64,000 bases of DNA from Parapristionchus giblindavisi. Its lineage: Eukaryota > Nematoda > Chromadorea > Rhabditida > Diplogasteridae. Both the position numbers and the translations under genes were made by a program. The stretch is from positions 186,001 through 250,000 of the forward strand of contig CALSFV010000044.1 of assembly GCA_943737045.1 (NCBI GenBank), given 5' to 3'. Of this stretch, positions 1 through 12,996 are shown piece after piece; the first letter of the stretch is position 1, and each line of letters opens with the position of its first letter. The notes beneath the pieces were generated by a model. The model was not told the origin of the DNA and searched no databases. It worked only from the letters and a program-made list of their open reading frames with translations.

Positions 1-631
1 GTGTCCCACGAATATTTTCGTGAATAAACTGTGAAGACAGGATGGTAGCAAAAGTCATATACTATTTCTTTTGTAATGATTCTGCGTATTGATTGACATA
101 ATCACGATTGAAAGATGTTCAATGGTGCAGGGAATGGAGAAAGAGAGATGGGAAGGGGCCTAATGAGAGGACAAAGGTTGAGCGCCGGTCGCAAACTGAA
201 CATAAACACACTTTTTACTTACAGTATATGTCTGAGGAGGCTCATTCCCATCGTGGTAGGAGCCAATGTTTCTTTTCGTGGTTCCCCATCTTTAAACATT
301 TACTCAAGTTAAAGTCCGCTTAAACTGTAATGACTTCAACCCCATTTTGGAAAATAATTTTATGTCTTTATGATGATAAATGAAAATAGACCAAACTTTT
401 TTCATGATAGGAAAATCCCCAAGAACATATGAAATCTCTGATGTTTCTTATGTTTTTTTTATGAACAGCAGAAATCTCTGATGTTTTGTCTATATATTTA
501 TTGCTGCGTATAGGCCTAGGAATTAAGTAGAGGTTCAAATGTTACTGCTGATATTATAATACTTTTATCCCATTCCTTACCTGAATGGCTACCAGAGCCA
601 GGAAGAGCACGAAAGGAGCTAGAAGACGCAT
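1..631 (-). CDS. 5' end of a secreted-protein gene (partial, two exons)
   Basis: Two exons can be joined on the minus strand. Exon 1 (631 down to 581) starts with ATG and encodes MRLLAPFVLFLALVAIQ, a textbook signal peptide: one Arg followed by an unbroken hydrophobic core. It ends exactly at a GTAAGG donor. Exon 2 begins at 28 after a CTTCACAG acceptor, keeps phase 0 (FIHENIRGT) and runs off the window. The mature protein is outside the window, so its function is unknown; a peptide precursor or small secreted protein is possible. The intron is about 550 bp. Another frame through the same exon (about 735 down to 581) is also open and ends at the same donor without a signal peptide. I prefer the signal-peptide frame because of its composition, but this is inference. 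Confidence 0.5.
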
Positions 632-934
632 GATATTCACTAGATTCAATACTAAACTGTTCTTCTTTGAGCCATTTAAGCTGATCTAAGATCGTTATGA
701 AGCGTGGAAGATCATAAAATGCTGTCGTTGATGTCTGTTTCATGTTGGAAGACGAAGTCGATAGGGAATGTATTGTGCAGAGATCTTTCAAAGCCGTTCT
801 CGTCAATTTGATACAAATTTATGTAATATTTATCTTACAAGAACAAGAACGTGAAGTAGAACAACGAAGAAATATATGTAGATGGCTCGTTAAAAAATAG
901 TGGAAAACCGAAATCGGCGACTTTCCATCCGTTA

Positions 935-1022
935 AAGTCACACCCTAAGCTAAGTTTACTCTCCGCATTGGCAATACTCTCTCGCAGACAAAGAAAGCGA
1001 GAGTTTCAAATTAGCTTGCTTT
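935..1022. repeat. Short hairpin repeat, family H, copy 1
   Basis: Carries CTCCGCATTGGCAATACTCT and then CTCGCAGACAAAGAAAGCGAG, the inverted-repeat core of a family found at least six times in this window. The flanking TTAAAGTCACACCC is shared with the copy near 31.8 kb. Confidence 0.55.
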
Positions 1023-1385
1023 AAAAAGTACCCGGAAAGTCGAAAATGGAAGCATGAAATTTGAATTCGCGCGCGCAAAGAAGTGCCTATACAGTATACG
1101 TTTATGGAGACAATTATATTCCATGAATGAATCGTGGAGTGACTTAATTCTAAAGATAGTATCCCTCACCTCTTGTTAGATGAGTGTCCATATTATTTTT
1201 TTTAAAGAAAAAAAAGATATCATTATAGAACGATAATATAAGTCATTATTTCTTTCTCAACGCTTGCCGAGATCAAACAAAGAACATAAATAAATTCCAC
1301 AAAAGGTGGTTTGATATGGTTAAGCTTCGATTATGCTCTACGCAACAACTCCCAATATTATAATGTGGTTTTTTTTAAAAATCAT

Positions 1386-1478
1386 TCCCGGAATTCAAAC
1401 TCTCCGCTCTGGCAATGCTCTCTCGCTTTCATTGTCTGCGAGAGAGTATTGCCAATAAGGAGAGTATAATGAACTCGG
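1386..1478. repeat. Short hairpin repeat, family H, copy 2
   Basis: A near-perfect hairpin: CTCTCCGCTCTGGCAATGCT, then CTCTCGCTTTC, a short loop, and GCGAGAGAGTATTGCCA on the other side. It could fold into one long stem. No coding potential; it resembles a very small MITE. Confidence 0.6.
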
Positions 1479-3092
1479 GATATGCCTTTAACTAGAGCAA
1501 AAGCACTCACGTGATGCTGAAAGTGTAAAATCAAATGCACCAATTATTGGTCAAAGTATGAAAGTAGAGCCGGGAAAAAGAAAATGACAAAAAAGGAAGT
1601 TTATGATGAAGAAGTTATTGGTAGTGATCAGTCGTTTGGAGTTTTGTTCCATTTTGGATCTCTTGAGTAGAGAAGATCGAAACCGGTAAGGAGACATGTA
1701 GAGGTTCACTGTTTAGAATCTAATGGCCGAAACAGTGAATCTCGCCTCTACTAATAACTACTTTTGATTCATTAATATCTAATTTTATAAGTACATTTGC
1801 ATGTTTAACTATTACATATTTCACTTATAATGTGACTTTCTCTCATCTATATAGATTGTGGGTGCGTGATTAACGATTTCAAAGGTCATTTAGGCAGTTA
1901 TTTGGAATGATTTTTTACTAATTGACTATTGTATATGTATAGTGTGACAGATTTTGTGTGAGTACTGGGGCGTCAAAGACCACTGATAGTGTTGCATCGT
2001 AGGGTTTTGAGAGGATTTCGATTGTGATTACGGTATATCCTGAATACGGTAATTGCAGTGTCCGGGCGCGATCGAAATGACGGAGACGGAAGGATGGCTC
2101 AAGTATCGATTGAATGTGGATGGCATTGCCCATATGGCAAATGGAATTAATTGATCGATATTGAACTATTTATTGATTGATTGTCTAGGCGAATATTGAA
2201 TTTGTCGTTATTTTGTATGTTTGTTCATGTTTGTGATCTTGTGGTAAATCGTTTAATAGTTTTCTGTGGATGTTTTCCCGTACTGCTTTTATAAATAAAT
2301 GGACAATAATGCCTGTTGTAATTGGAATAACTGTCATAAAAAATAGAGAAAATTTAAGTAATGTGTTGGGATGCATGAAGTAATAAAGGTAAGGCTATCC
2401 CGTTATTCAAGTTCTAATCCAGTGGGAAATCACCTGTAGTTTAGATTCCAAGATAGGAAGCGACTCCCTTTCAATGCTAGATCAGTGATAGAGCTGACAG
2501 ACCACGAGATTAGATCGATGGGCAGAGACGCAGAGAGTCATCGCGCGCTCACAATCCGAATTGAGAACACTATTGAGACTGGTGGAGGGCGGAGATAACT
2601 TCACGAAATGAGAGAAATTAATAAATTTAATTTTTTAATTGCATTTATAATAATTAATTTTAAATAATTTTGACCCTTGCACAAGATACTTTCCATATTT
2701 TGGGAAATGGGAAAAATTGGAAATTAAAATATCAGTTAATTTTGTAATTGCATATATGATAATTAATTTTCAATATATGATTGTTTCAGCAAGCGAGCAA
2801 TTTGAATAAACCATCTGGATACTGTAATATGATAAGTTATGCAATTGTAGATATTTATAGAATTTTATGGGAATTATTGATTTTTTCTTCATTTTGTTTT
2901 AGCATGAAATAATCTTCTTTTGCTAACATTTATTTATTTTATATGTTTGAATATTAGTTCTTCCCTTTTTGGAAGCCAAAGCGCAGTTAATTGATTCTAA
3001 AACGTAATTTGTTCACGGTGTTTTTAACGAAGCAGGACACAGAAATGGAGATGCAGTATTATTGCAAATTTGATATACTAAATGATCAAAGA

Positions 3093-3707
<615 letters not shown>

Positions 3708-3747
<40 letters not shown>
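3708..3747. repeat. (TA)n microsatellite, right of MITE
   Basis: About 40 bp of TA repeats continuing the tract interrupted by the MITE at 3205-3706. Confidence 0.9.
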
Positions 3748-3750
<3 letters not shown>

Positions 3751-4116
3751 ATCTACATGCACACGCATGCAACGACACATTATATTAATTATTGTGATAA
3801 TAAAACTTTATCCTGTTAGCATAACGAATGCAAAGGGGGTCAAAGGAGAATCTTCACATCTTCATATGTAATTGTAATAAAAGAGTAATTTATAATGTAG
3901 AAGTTTCGATTTCCATGCATATTAAAGTTAAAATTATAAGATGTGATGTTTTAATAATTGTATTTAATATATTAATATTAATATGATTTACGGTGTTTCG
4001 GCCGCTACGCCTAAAGCCTCTGTCGCACACTATACATTAGCGTAGGGAGAGCATGAAAAAAATAGCAAAAAGAGATGCGCGCAATTAGGAGTTGTTATCT
4101 TCTGCTAATCCTCTTC

Positions 4117-4193
4117 GGGGAATCGAACTTTCTTGCCGACCAACCGGCCGGTTTGATTGTACGAGCTCTTATCCACTAGGCCATGGGTCCCTG
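4117..4193 (-). repeat. tRNA-like (SINE-like) segment in left palindrome arm
   Basis: On the minus strand there is an A-box-like TGGCCTAGTGG and, 44 bp on, a B-box-like GTTCGATTCC, the two internal RNA polymerase III promoter elements. The spacing is longer than in an ordinary tRNA without a variable arm and the stems do not close well, so a tRNA-derived SINE head or decayed tRNA is more likely than a working tRNA gene. Confidence 0.4.
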
Positions 4194-5444
4194 TTTTGTG
4201 AAACGTTATTGGTTCAACATATACTCACTTGAACCTCCACATATGTGCCGATGTATGGCTCCGCCCCTTTCTGGTGGACCCTTTGATATACCGATTTTGA
4301 CTCCGCCCATTTAACTTTGCGGGCTTGGACACTAGATGCCAATGTGAGCACACCCAAAAATCTTTATTAATTCTACAATGAAGACCACCAGATGTCGAAT
4401 CTTCAGAGAAACTCTTGCGACCTCCTTCTGAATCTGTAGATGATCCATGACGATGACGACGACCTTCCGATCAAGTCATCAACGAAAAGATGATTGGACC
4501 TGTCGTTGATTCTGAAGTTAAATTGGATTAAACGATTCGGCCTTTCCACTATGACCACTAAGTACCTTGGAGAGAAGTAGCACATCGGTGATTGATATTT
4601 TTCCCCGTCGACAACAGGAGACCGACGTCCTGATCGGCGACAGAAGAGCGACGTAATCGTCGACGCCAGATGACCCACGGTACCTGACTCTGCAATGAGT
4701 TTCAAATGAAGTAAATGAATGTTCAAACTACAAAGAAACTCTCCTCATGGGTCCTAGTCGTTACGTCATCTTGTGTGATCCCTCGCTTCTTCAGAATCCC
4801 CTACGCCGATGATGACCGTCTTTAGACGACGTCGGTTGATTACGACGAATCGGCCTACAAAATGAATAATAGATTAGAATAGATCCGATGTTTAGACTTT
4901 TGAAAATGTTCTCTTAACTTTGTACACTTTTTGGTCTCAGCCAATGGAAAGCATTGAATGATGAAATACTACAGTATGCATTCAACAGATCAAAAGTACC
5001 GTATATAAAAGAAACGTCTCTCCACTGTTTACACACTCTTTCGCTTCACACTTCGCTTCTTTTTTTTGAAATTTTAGAATACGGCATAATTCGGTAGTGT
5101 GATACATAAAGCTAAAGATAAGATACTTACCAGTCTGCGAGAAGCCATGTCCATGACCATCGTAGTCTAAATCCATGGTTCGTTCCCATCAGAATGATGT
5201 GATGTTGTCCGATTGACCTTCGTAAACACCATCTCGGAAGGCTGATACTTCTGAAAATGATTTGAATGATTTGGCGAAACGAGAGGCAGCAAATGAACGA
5301 GGAACGACATTGTAAAGATCAAAGATCAACTTGCAAAAAAATACAATAGGGGAAACGAGTGGAAGACGACCGAAAACTGCAAATGAAATGAACAAGAATA
5401 GGAACACGTGGGCTAGGTACGATAATGAATAATATGCAATTTGA

Positions 5445-6319
5445 AATTAAATGGATGAATGGATAAACAACCAAAATACAATATATGCAAATAGGAAAGA
5501 GAGAACAGTGATTGGGGGAGGCATGGAGAGGGAGGTAGAGGGAGAGAGAGGCATAGGTAGGGGCAGAGAGAGAGAGAAAGGTAGAGGAATAGAGAGGTAG
5601 AATGGTGGATAAAGGATACTAAACCAATATTGATTGAAATAACACGAAGAGAAGAACGTAGCGACACGTGCCTCTGTTGAACTTGGCGGGGAAATGACAG
5701 AGAGATGAGGGAACCAATGATAGATAAACACAATCGACGGTAGATCACTCTGATCAAAGTATCATCCTATTGTTATGAGATGATTGTTTGATCTGAGGAG
5801 AGAGTGTCCAGACAGAAGAGAGTACAGACAGAGATAGAGACAGAATGAGAGAGTATGGATAGTTGAGAGAGTACAAGGAAGGAAAGACGGAGCATGTGAA
5901 CATGATCTACCATCGATAATGTTTATGAATCACTCTTCCTTATTCATTCTTCCCGCCAATCTCATCGTGAGCACGTGCTACTATTGTTGTTTTCGTAATT
6001 TTGCTGTGTACCTCCCTCTCCTTCTGTTATTTCCTATGCCCTCCCTCTTCTTTTTGCATATGAGCATTGATTATCATATTTTGTTTTCTCATTTTTGTTG
6101 TCTTCGTATGCAGTCATTTTTCGCTTTTCCTTCTTCTCCTCGTTCTGCGCCTCTTCAAGTTGATCTTTGATCCTTTTGCCCCATGTCCCTTACTTCTTCT
6201 ACCATGACAACAGTGTTTGCCGATTGGACGGTCCTATTGCCTCCCAACTTTCTCTCTCTCAGCTTTTATCCTCCTTCCCCTTTGTCTTCTCCTTTCTGTC
6301 TTTATCGATCGATCTTGTA
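5445..6319. other. Spacer between the palindrome arms
   Basis: About 875 bp. The left half is GA-rich (5500-5600) and the right half CT-rich (6000-6300), so it may be a more diverged continuation of the palindrome. I see no convincing coding exon. Confidence 0.45.
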
Positions 6320-8682
6320 TTTCAATTTGCATATGATTCATTATCATACGTAGCCCACGTGTTCCTATTCATGTTCATTTCATTTGCAGTTTTCGGTCGT
6401 TTTCCACTCGTTTCCCCTATTGTCCTTTTTTGTGCAAGTTGATCTTTGATCTTTAGAGTCGTTCCTCGTTTATCTTCTGTCTCTTTTCTCCAAATCATTG
6501 AAATCATTTTCAGAAGCATCCGACTTTCGAGATGATGTCTACGAAGGTCAATTGGACAATCTCAAATGAAGGAATTATTCTGTTGGACAAGAAACATGGA
6601 ATTGGATTCGGATGGTGGTGGATGTTCTTCCTCTCAGACTGGTATGCTCCTGATCTTTGCCTTTATGTACGAATTATTGAATTACCATGTTCGAAAGTTG
6701 CAAAAAGAAGCGAAAGGTGAAGCGAGAGAGTGTGTAAACAGAGGAGAGACTTTAATTTATGGTACTTTTGACCAAGACATCTGTTGAATGCAAACTTTAA
6801 TATTTCTGAATGTACGGGAATATCAACCTTTGCCAACGTTCTCTTTACCATTCAATGTTTCTCATTGGAAGAGATCAAAAGTGTACAAAGTGATGAGAAC
6901 ATTGGAAAAGGTTTAAACATTGTATTTATTCTTTTTTTGTTATTCACTTTTTAGGCTCATTCGTCGAAGTCAACCAACGTCGTCTAAAGATGGTCATCAT
7001 CGACGTAGGGGATTCTGGAGAATAGAGGTATGATACAAGATGACGAAACGACTAGGACCTATGGGGAGAGTTTCTTTGTAGTTTGGACGTTCATTTACTC
7101 CATTTCACTCATTTCAGAGTCAGGTACCGTGGGCCTTCTGACGTCGTCGTCGAGGACATATATGAATCACCGATGTGCTACTTCTCTCCAAGGTACTTAG
7201 TGGTCATAGTGGAAAGGCCGAATCGTTTAATCCAATTTAACTTCAGAATCAACGAGAGGTCCAATCATCTTTTTCGTTTATGACGTGACCAGAAGGTCGT
7301 GGACATCATCATGGATCATCTACGGCTTCAGAATGAGGTCGCAAGAGTTTCTCTGAAGATTCGACATCTGGTGGTCTTCATTCTAGAATTAATAAAGATT
7401 TTTGGGTGTGCTCACATTGGCATCTAGTGTCCAAGCCCGCAAAGTTAAATGGGCGGAGTCAAAATCGGTATATCAAAGGGTCCACCAGAAAGGGGCGGAG
7501 CCATACATCGGCACATATGTGGAGGTTCAAGTGAGTATATGTTGAACCAATAACTGTTTCACAAAACAGGGATAAGATAAGTGGATAGTGGATAAGAGCT
7601 CGTAGTGGATAAGAGCTCGTAGAATCAAACCGGTCGGTTAGTCGGCAAGAAAGTTCGACCCCCGAAGAGGATTAGCAAAAGATAACAACTCCTTATTGCG
7701 CTCATCTCTTTATGCTATTTTTATTCCTGCTCTCCCTACGCTAATGTATAGTGTGCGACGGAGGCTTTAGGCGTAGCGGCCGAAACACCATAAACCATAT
7801 TAATATTATTATCATATTTACAATTATCAAAACTTCACATCTTATAATTTTAACTTTAATGTGCATGGAAATCGATACTTCTACTTTATAAACAATTCTT
7901 TTATTATAAGGTATTGTTATCACAATTATTAATATAATCAATTCATTGATCATTACGTATATCCAATTTGTGATAATATCGAATCCCCATCTCTAATTCC
8001 TCCTTCGTTAAAAACAACGTGAAACAACTACTTTTTTTACAATTAATTTACTGCGCTTTGGCTTTCGAAAAAAGGTCAGAACCAATATTATAGAAAATTA
8101 ATGATGCAAAAAGAAGATGGTTTTACGCCAAAGCAAAATGAAGTAACATTCGATAATTCCCATAAAACACAATAAATATCTACAGTTGCATAACTTATCC
8201 TCTTACAGTATCCAGAGGGTATCATCAAATTGCTTGCTCGTTTGCTGAAAAATCATGTATTGCAAATTAATTATCATCTATGCAATATGAAGTAAATTTT
8301 TTTTAATTTTCAATTTTTCCCCATTTTTCAAAATACAGAAAGTATCTTATGCAATGGTCTAAATTATTTACAATTAATTATTATAAAGGCAATTAAAAAA
8401 ATAATAAAAATATTAATTTATTAATTGTTCTCATTTCGTGAAGTTATCCCCACCCGCCACTCGTCTCAATAGTGTTCTCAATTCGGGGGTGTGAGCGCGC
8501 GATGACTCTCTGCGTTTCTGCCCATCGATCTAATCTCGTGGTCTGTCCGCTCTATCACTGATCTAGCATTGAAAGGGAGTCGACTCCTATCTTGGAATCA
8601 ATACTACAGGTGATTTCCCACGGGATTAGAACTTGAATAACGGGATAGCTTTACCTTTATTACTTTACTGTCATGCATCACA
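6320..8682. repeat. Right arm of a 6.3-kb palindrome
   Basis: Inverted counterpart of 2371-5444. It lacks the TA tract and MITE found in the left arm, so those are later insertions. The outer boundary falls near GGTAAAGCTATCCCG and TTTATTACTTTACTG, after which similarity to the sequence left of 2371 is lost. Open frames conserved between the arms (near 4500 and 7180) reflect the duplication and are not taken as genes. Confidence 0.85.
7570..7672 (+). repeat. tRNA-like (SINE-like) segment in right palindrome arm
   Basis: Inverted counterpart of 4117-4193. Here the A-box region is damaged and the segment GTGGATAAGAGCTCGTA is duplicated in tandem; the B-box region reads GTTCGACCCC. It is not a functional tRNA. 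Confidence 0.4.
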
Positions 8683-9940
8683 ATACATAAATACCCAGTC
8701 TTGTTCTTATCCTTTCTTGTTCTCATAATATCGGCCAAAACACTTCAAGTTTTTAACTGTGAGATTTATCTTCTTTTATCAGAACACGTAACAAGTAGAT
8801 GAATACGGTAATATGACAAATTTGAATTAGCCAATTACGGCAAGAGATGGTATACGGTAGGTGGAGCATTCAGCGATCGATCGGAGTGAGTTAATTAAAA
8901 AAAAATAAATTCGTCCCTTGATAAGCAATTTATTTACAATAGGTATCATATGATCATATCGCGTACATTGTGCTTTTCACACATCATTGAAACAGGTTAC
9001 TGTAACTTACGGCTATTCACAATAATAGCCGAAGTTCGTGTCGTGTAGTCCTACCGTATCTCAAGATGTACGTTGTAAACGCATATATATTATGTTTATT
9101 GTTCAGTTGTAAACTAATAAAGTAATTACTAATATTGACAATTGTTCACATTTGTTCGGTCATGAATATGCATTACATGTGACATATATTATATACATTA
9201 TATTATTACATTATATTATATTATATACATGACTGCTCGTGGTCGAAACTGTACTGAGAAGATTAGTGGAGTACGATAAACGATTTTTGATCTATCTTCT
9301 ATGTAAAGAATGGCCATTGGTTTGTGAAAGTACAGAATATCTCAAGGGAAATATAGAAATACACCGAAAGAGTGATATTATTTTGCTGTTTTGGTGATAA
9401 TGGACAATTACAGGTATACCGAGTTTACACTCTTTGTTTTTATGTTCAGGTTGTGCGAACTTCACTTAATCAAAGCGGATATCAGCTAAATTTCGAGCAC
9501 TTTTTCGATTACCCCTCTCCACACAACTTTTTAATTTTACTGAACTTACTTAGTACTTACCTCGTAACTTTCTATTCCATATCGAGTACTACATATACGA
9601 ATTACTCCATGTTCAATCGCATTATTATTAATATTATTATTATTATGTTCATCTTCAAGATTAGCAACGCAAAAAAATTCCATTGTTTCTGAAAAAGTAA
9701 TTGAAACGCAAATCGCACAGATCTAAAAAAAGGATGGTGTACACTGTACAGTAGCTTTCGAATTAAAAAAAAAAAAAAAAAAAAAACAGTGTTAAACAAT
9801 ATTTCTGATATATTTCACTTGGGACGTTGTGTACTTTCACAAATCAATGTTAATTCTTTACATAGAAGATATATCAATATTTAATCGTTTATCGTGCTAC
9901 AATAATGCTCTCATCACATTTCTAACGGACCACGAGCAAG
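8683..9940. other. Intergenic, no gene seen
   Basis: AT-rich. Contains a short TTA run (9625-9645) and a run of A (about 9765-9786). One 106-codon open frame near 9372-9692 is rich in Ile, Phe and Asn, as expected of AT-rich noncoding DNA. Confidence 0.4.
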
Positions 9941-10080
<140 letters not shown>

Positions 10081-10211
10081 AGCAATGAAATGTTTGAAAA
10101 AAAAAATTATTCATCCATGCGGCACGCAGCGGGCCGCAGCGGGCCGCGTTTGGGGGGCCGCGTTTAGGGAGCGCGAACGTGCGGGACTGTATATATATAT
10201 ACCTATATATA

Positions 10212-11435
10212 TTAGGCGACGACATAAATAACGCTCGTTTTTCACTCTCCAAAAAAATTATCATAAAATTTTAACAAAGCATGATGGATTCTGGAAATAT
10301 TCTCCGTTCGGACGGATGACCTTCTGCCTTCTACCCGGCAGTTCATGGACCCATTCGTGATAAAAGGACTGGGGATAATACCGGAAATAGGTGTCGAGTA
10401 CGGTATGGATAGTGGTTCGGTATTTGAAGCTTTGCGCTTTGAGGAAGTGATGGAGCGCCTGGAAGAGGTGACAACCATAGTCGGCAAGGTCGAGTTAGTA
10501 CTGAGGGTGGTGGAATACAAGTCAGCCATATCCCGTTAGCTCAGCCTGGGTCGTTGTTTTGGTATGATGTCGAGCATTGTCATGTTGAAATTATATTCGA
10601 GTGTCTTTCCAGCGTGATTGTTCGAGGTGGAGTCTTTGCTTCCGCAGCTGGAGAGTGTAGACATGTGTCGTGACAGTCGTACCCTCGGGGAGCAGTTCCC
10701 AGTACTCGACTCCCCGTACCGAATACCAGATGCTCAACATCACTTTTTGGCGGTGAAAATCGGGTTTGGGGGCATCTGCTGGCTATTCGTGCTCACCGAA
10801 CCACAGTCTCCTTGGCTCTTCGTAATCGTAGAGCACCCACATTTCATCACCGGTTATAACGTTGGCCAGTCAAACATGCCGGCGACGTAGAGTTAGAAAA
10901 CTCTTTACCATGTCCAGTCGGCGATCATTGTCGTAGTCGGCTAGGACGTGGGGTAGACATCTTCCCGATTTTCACTTATTTCCGAGAACGTGAATGCCAT
11001 GTACCACAGTGCTCTGAATGACCCCAAGTGCCATTGCAATATCACCGGTATCGGGATACGGATCAGCATCTTCCTCTTGGAGCAATCGATCAAGAGCCAA
11101 AATCGGTAGGCGGCTGGGTTGGTCTTCATCTTCGAGGGAAAAGTCCTGTTTCTCGAATTCGACGACTCACTTTCTCTCCGCTGTTACGTGAGGCACATGT
11201 GAGGGGTACACCTCTGCTAGGCGAGGTTGGAAGTCAGGGCGTTTCAAGAAGGAGAGGAAGAGGAATAAAATAACGTTGCGAATGTGAATTCCGACGGGGC
11301 GAAATCGTGCGGTTTTCTCGCCTGGATAACCCGCGGGAACTGAATCGAAAACAACCGCAGGATATTAGAGGGACAGCCTAACTAGTATATATTGTATGGA
11401 TGCTTTCAATAACAACAGAGCAAGAACGATGTGAC
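10212..11435 (-). mobile_element. Mariner element, copy 1, 3'-truncated and decayed
   Basis: The left terminus is TTAGGCGACGACATAAATAACG preceded by TA, like the mariner end of copy 2. The body aligns base by base with copy 2 (11,451-12,719), including the stretch encoding a degenerate mariner transposase on the minus strand. Copy 1 stops at CAAGAACGATGTGACC and a TA tract follows where copy 2 has its last 33 bp, so the right inverted repeat is lost. Frameshifts and stops break the reading frame. Confidence 0.8.
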
Positions 11436-11450
11436 CTATATATATATATA

Positions 11451-12719
11451 TTAGGTGAATTCATAAGTAACGCTCGTTTTTCGCATTCCAAAAAAATTGT
11501 CACAAAAATTTAACAAAGCATGGAGAATTCAAGAAATATTTTCCATTCGCATCGGTCACCTTCTGCCTTCCACCCGGCAGTTTATGGATCCATTTGTGAT
11601 AAAAGGACTGGGGCGAATTCCGGAAATAGGTGTCGAGTACGGTATGGATAGTGGATCGGTCTTTGAAGCTTTACCCTTTGAAGACGTGATGAAGCGCCGC
11701 GAAGAGGTGACAACCATAGTCGGCAAGGTCGGGTGAGTACGTAGGGTGGGGGAGTACAGTTCTTTCATATCCCGTTAGCTCAGCCTGGGTTGTTCTTTTG
11801 GTATGATATCGAGCATGGTCATGTTGAAATTAGATTCGAGTGTCGTTCCCACGTGATTGTTCGAGGTGGAGCCTTAGCTTCCGCAGCTGGAGAGTGTAGA
11901 CATGTGTCGTGATAGTCGTACCCTCGGGGAGGAGTTCAAAGTACTCGACTCCCCGTACCGAATACCAGATGGACAGCATCACTTTTTGGCGGTGAAAATC
12001 GGGTTTGGGGGCATCTGCTGGCTATTCGTGCCCACCGAACCACAGTCTTCTTGGCTCTTCGTGTTCGTAGTGCACCCACCTTTCATCACCGGTTATGAAG
12101 TTAACCTGCCAAACAGGCCGGTGACGTAGAGTTAGTAAAGTCTTTGACATGTCCAGTCGGCGATCCTTGTCGTAGTCGGCTAGGACGTGGGGTAGACATC
12201 TTCCCTATTTTCACTTATTTGCGGGAGTGTGAAGGACATGTACCACAGTGCTCTGGCTGACCCCAAATGCTATTGCAATATCACCGATATCGAGATACGG
12301 ATCAGCCTCTACATCTTGGAGCAATCGATCGAGACCCACATCCACAGGGCGACCGAGTTGGTCTTCATCTTCGATTAAAAGTCCTGTTTCTCGAATTTGA
12401 CGACTCACTTTCTCACCGCTGTTACGTGAGGCACATGTGAGGTGTACACCTCTGCTAGGCGATGTTGGAAGCCAGTGCGTTTCAAGCCCGAGAGGAAGAG
12501 GAATAAAATAACGTTGCGAATGTGAATTCCGTCGGGGGCGAAATTGAGCGGTTTTCTCGCAGGGAGAACACGCGGGAAGTGAATCGAAAACAGCTACAGG
12601 ATATTCGAGGGACAGCCTATCTTGTATATACAGCATGGATGCTGGCAATCACAACAGAGCAAGAACGAGGCGACTGAAATCGAGACAAAAAAACGAGCGT
12701 TACTTATGAATTCACCTAA
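11451..12719 (-). mobile_element. Mariner element, copy 2, with both ends
   Basis: A 1,269-bp element with inverted ends (TTAGGTGAATTCATAAGTAACG at left, its complement at right) and TA on both sides (11,449-11,450 and 12,720-12,721). Size and ends match mariner elements. The minus strand encodes a transposase in broken frames. The N-terminal helix-turn-helix region is readable around 12,211-12,400 (EDEDQLGRPVD, FGVSQSTVVHVLH). A first catalytic-Asp motif TGDE occurs near 12,080, an HD-containing segment (HDHARYH) near 11,810, and the C-terminal KWIHKLPG motif near 11,590. Frameshifts make it non-autonomous. Confidence 0.85.
12211..12400 (-). pseudogene. Mariner transposase DNA-binding domain, pseudogene fragment
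   Basis: The reading frame contains LIEDEDQLGRPVDV followed by a helix-turn-helix ending FGVSQSTVVHVLH. This is the arrangement of the second DNA-binding helix-turn-helix in mariner transposases, where a GRP motif precedes it. The catalytic region continues in other frames toward 11,500. The frame upstream of 12,400 does not look like transposase, so a frameshift is likely there. Confidence 0.65.
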
Positions 12720-12769
12720 TATATTTTTAAAAAAAACAAAAACAGTCCAAAAGCAACAGCACATCGATC

Positions 12770-12965
12770 TTCGGACCAGTTTGATTTGCCTTTAAATTAT
12801 ATTTAACCGGAATTAAAATTTCGTTCCAGCATGGGTAGTCATAAAAATTACTTGAGATCACTGACACTCACTATGAAGATTTTGAGAATCGGAAAATATT
12901 CATGCTCAACGGAAAGAAATGATGTACGGGAATGCGCGTTGCTTCCCGTGTGCAAAACTCGACCC
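12770..12965. repeat. Diverged half-copy of the 26.9-kb MITE
   Basis: The segment ACCAGTTTGATTTGCCTTT, followed by TTTTGAGAATCGGAAAATATTCA, resembles the right arm of the palindromic MITE at 26,918-27,461 (ACTAGTGTGATTTGCCTTTT and CTTTGAGAATCGAAAAGTATTCA). Only one arm is present. Confidence 0.55.
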
Positions 12966-12996
12966 GTAATACTTACACGTTGCTCTCACAATAATA

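Larger units (their letters stand above)
632..2370. other. Intergenic, no gene seen; two short hairpin repeats
   Basis: AT-rich DNA without a convincing exon. It contains two members of a short hairpin family (about 935-1022 and 1386-1478), annotated separately. Open frames around 1918-2376 lack coding character or splice context. Confidence 0.5.

Noticed and set aside
4403..4726. 107-codon frame shared with 7083-7283 in the other palindrome arm
   Set aside because: The similarity is explained by the inverted duplication. Arg/Ser-rich composition, no recognisable domain and no splice context.
9372..9692. 106-codon open frame near possible TTCAG acceptors
   Set aside because: Ile/Phe/Asn-rich composition, no matching exons around it, and no known domain.
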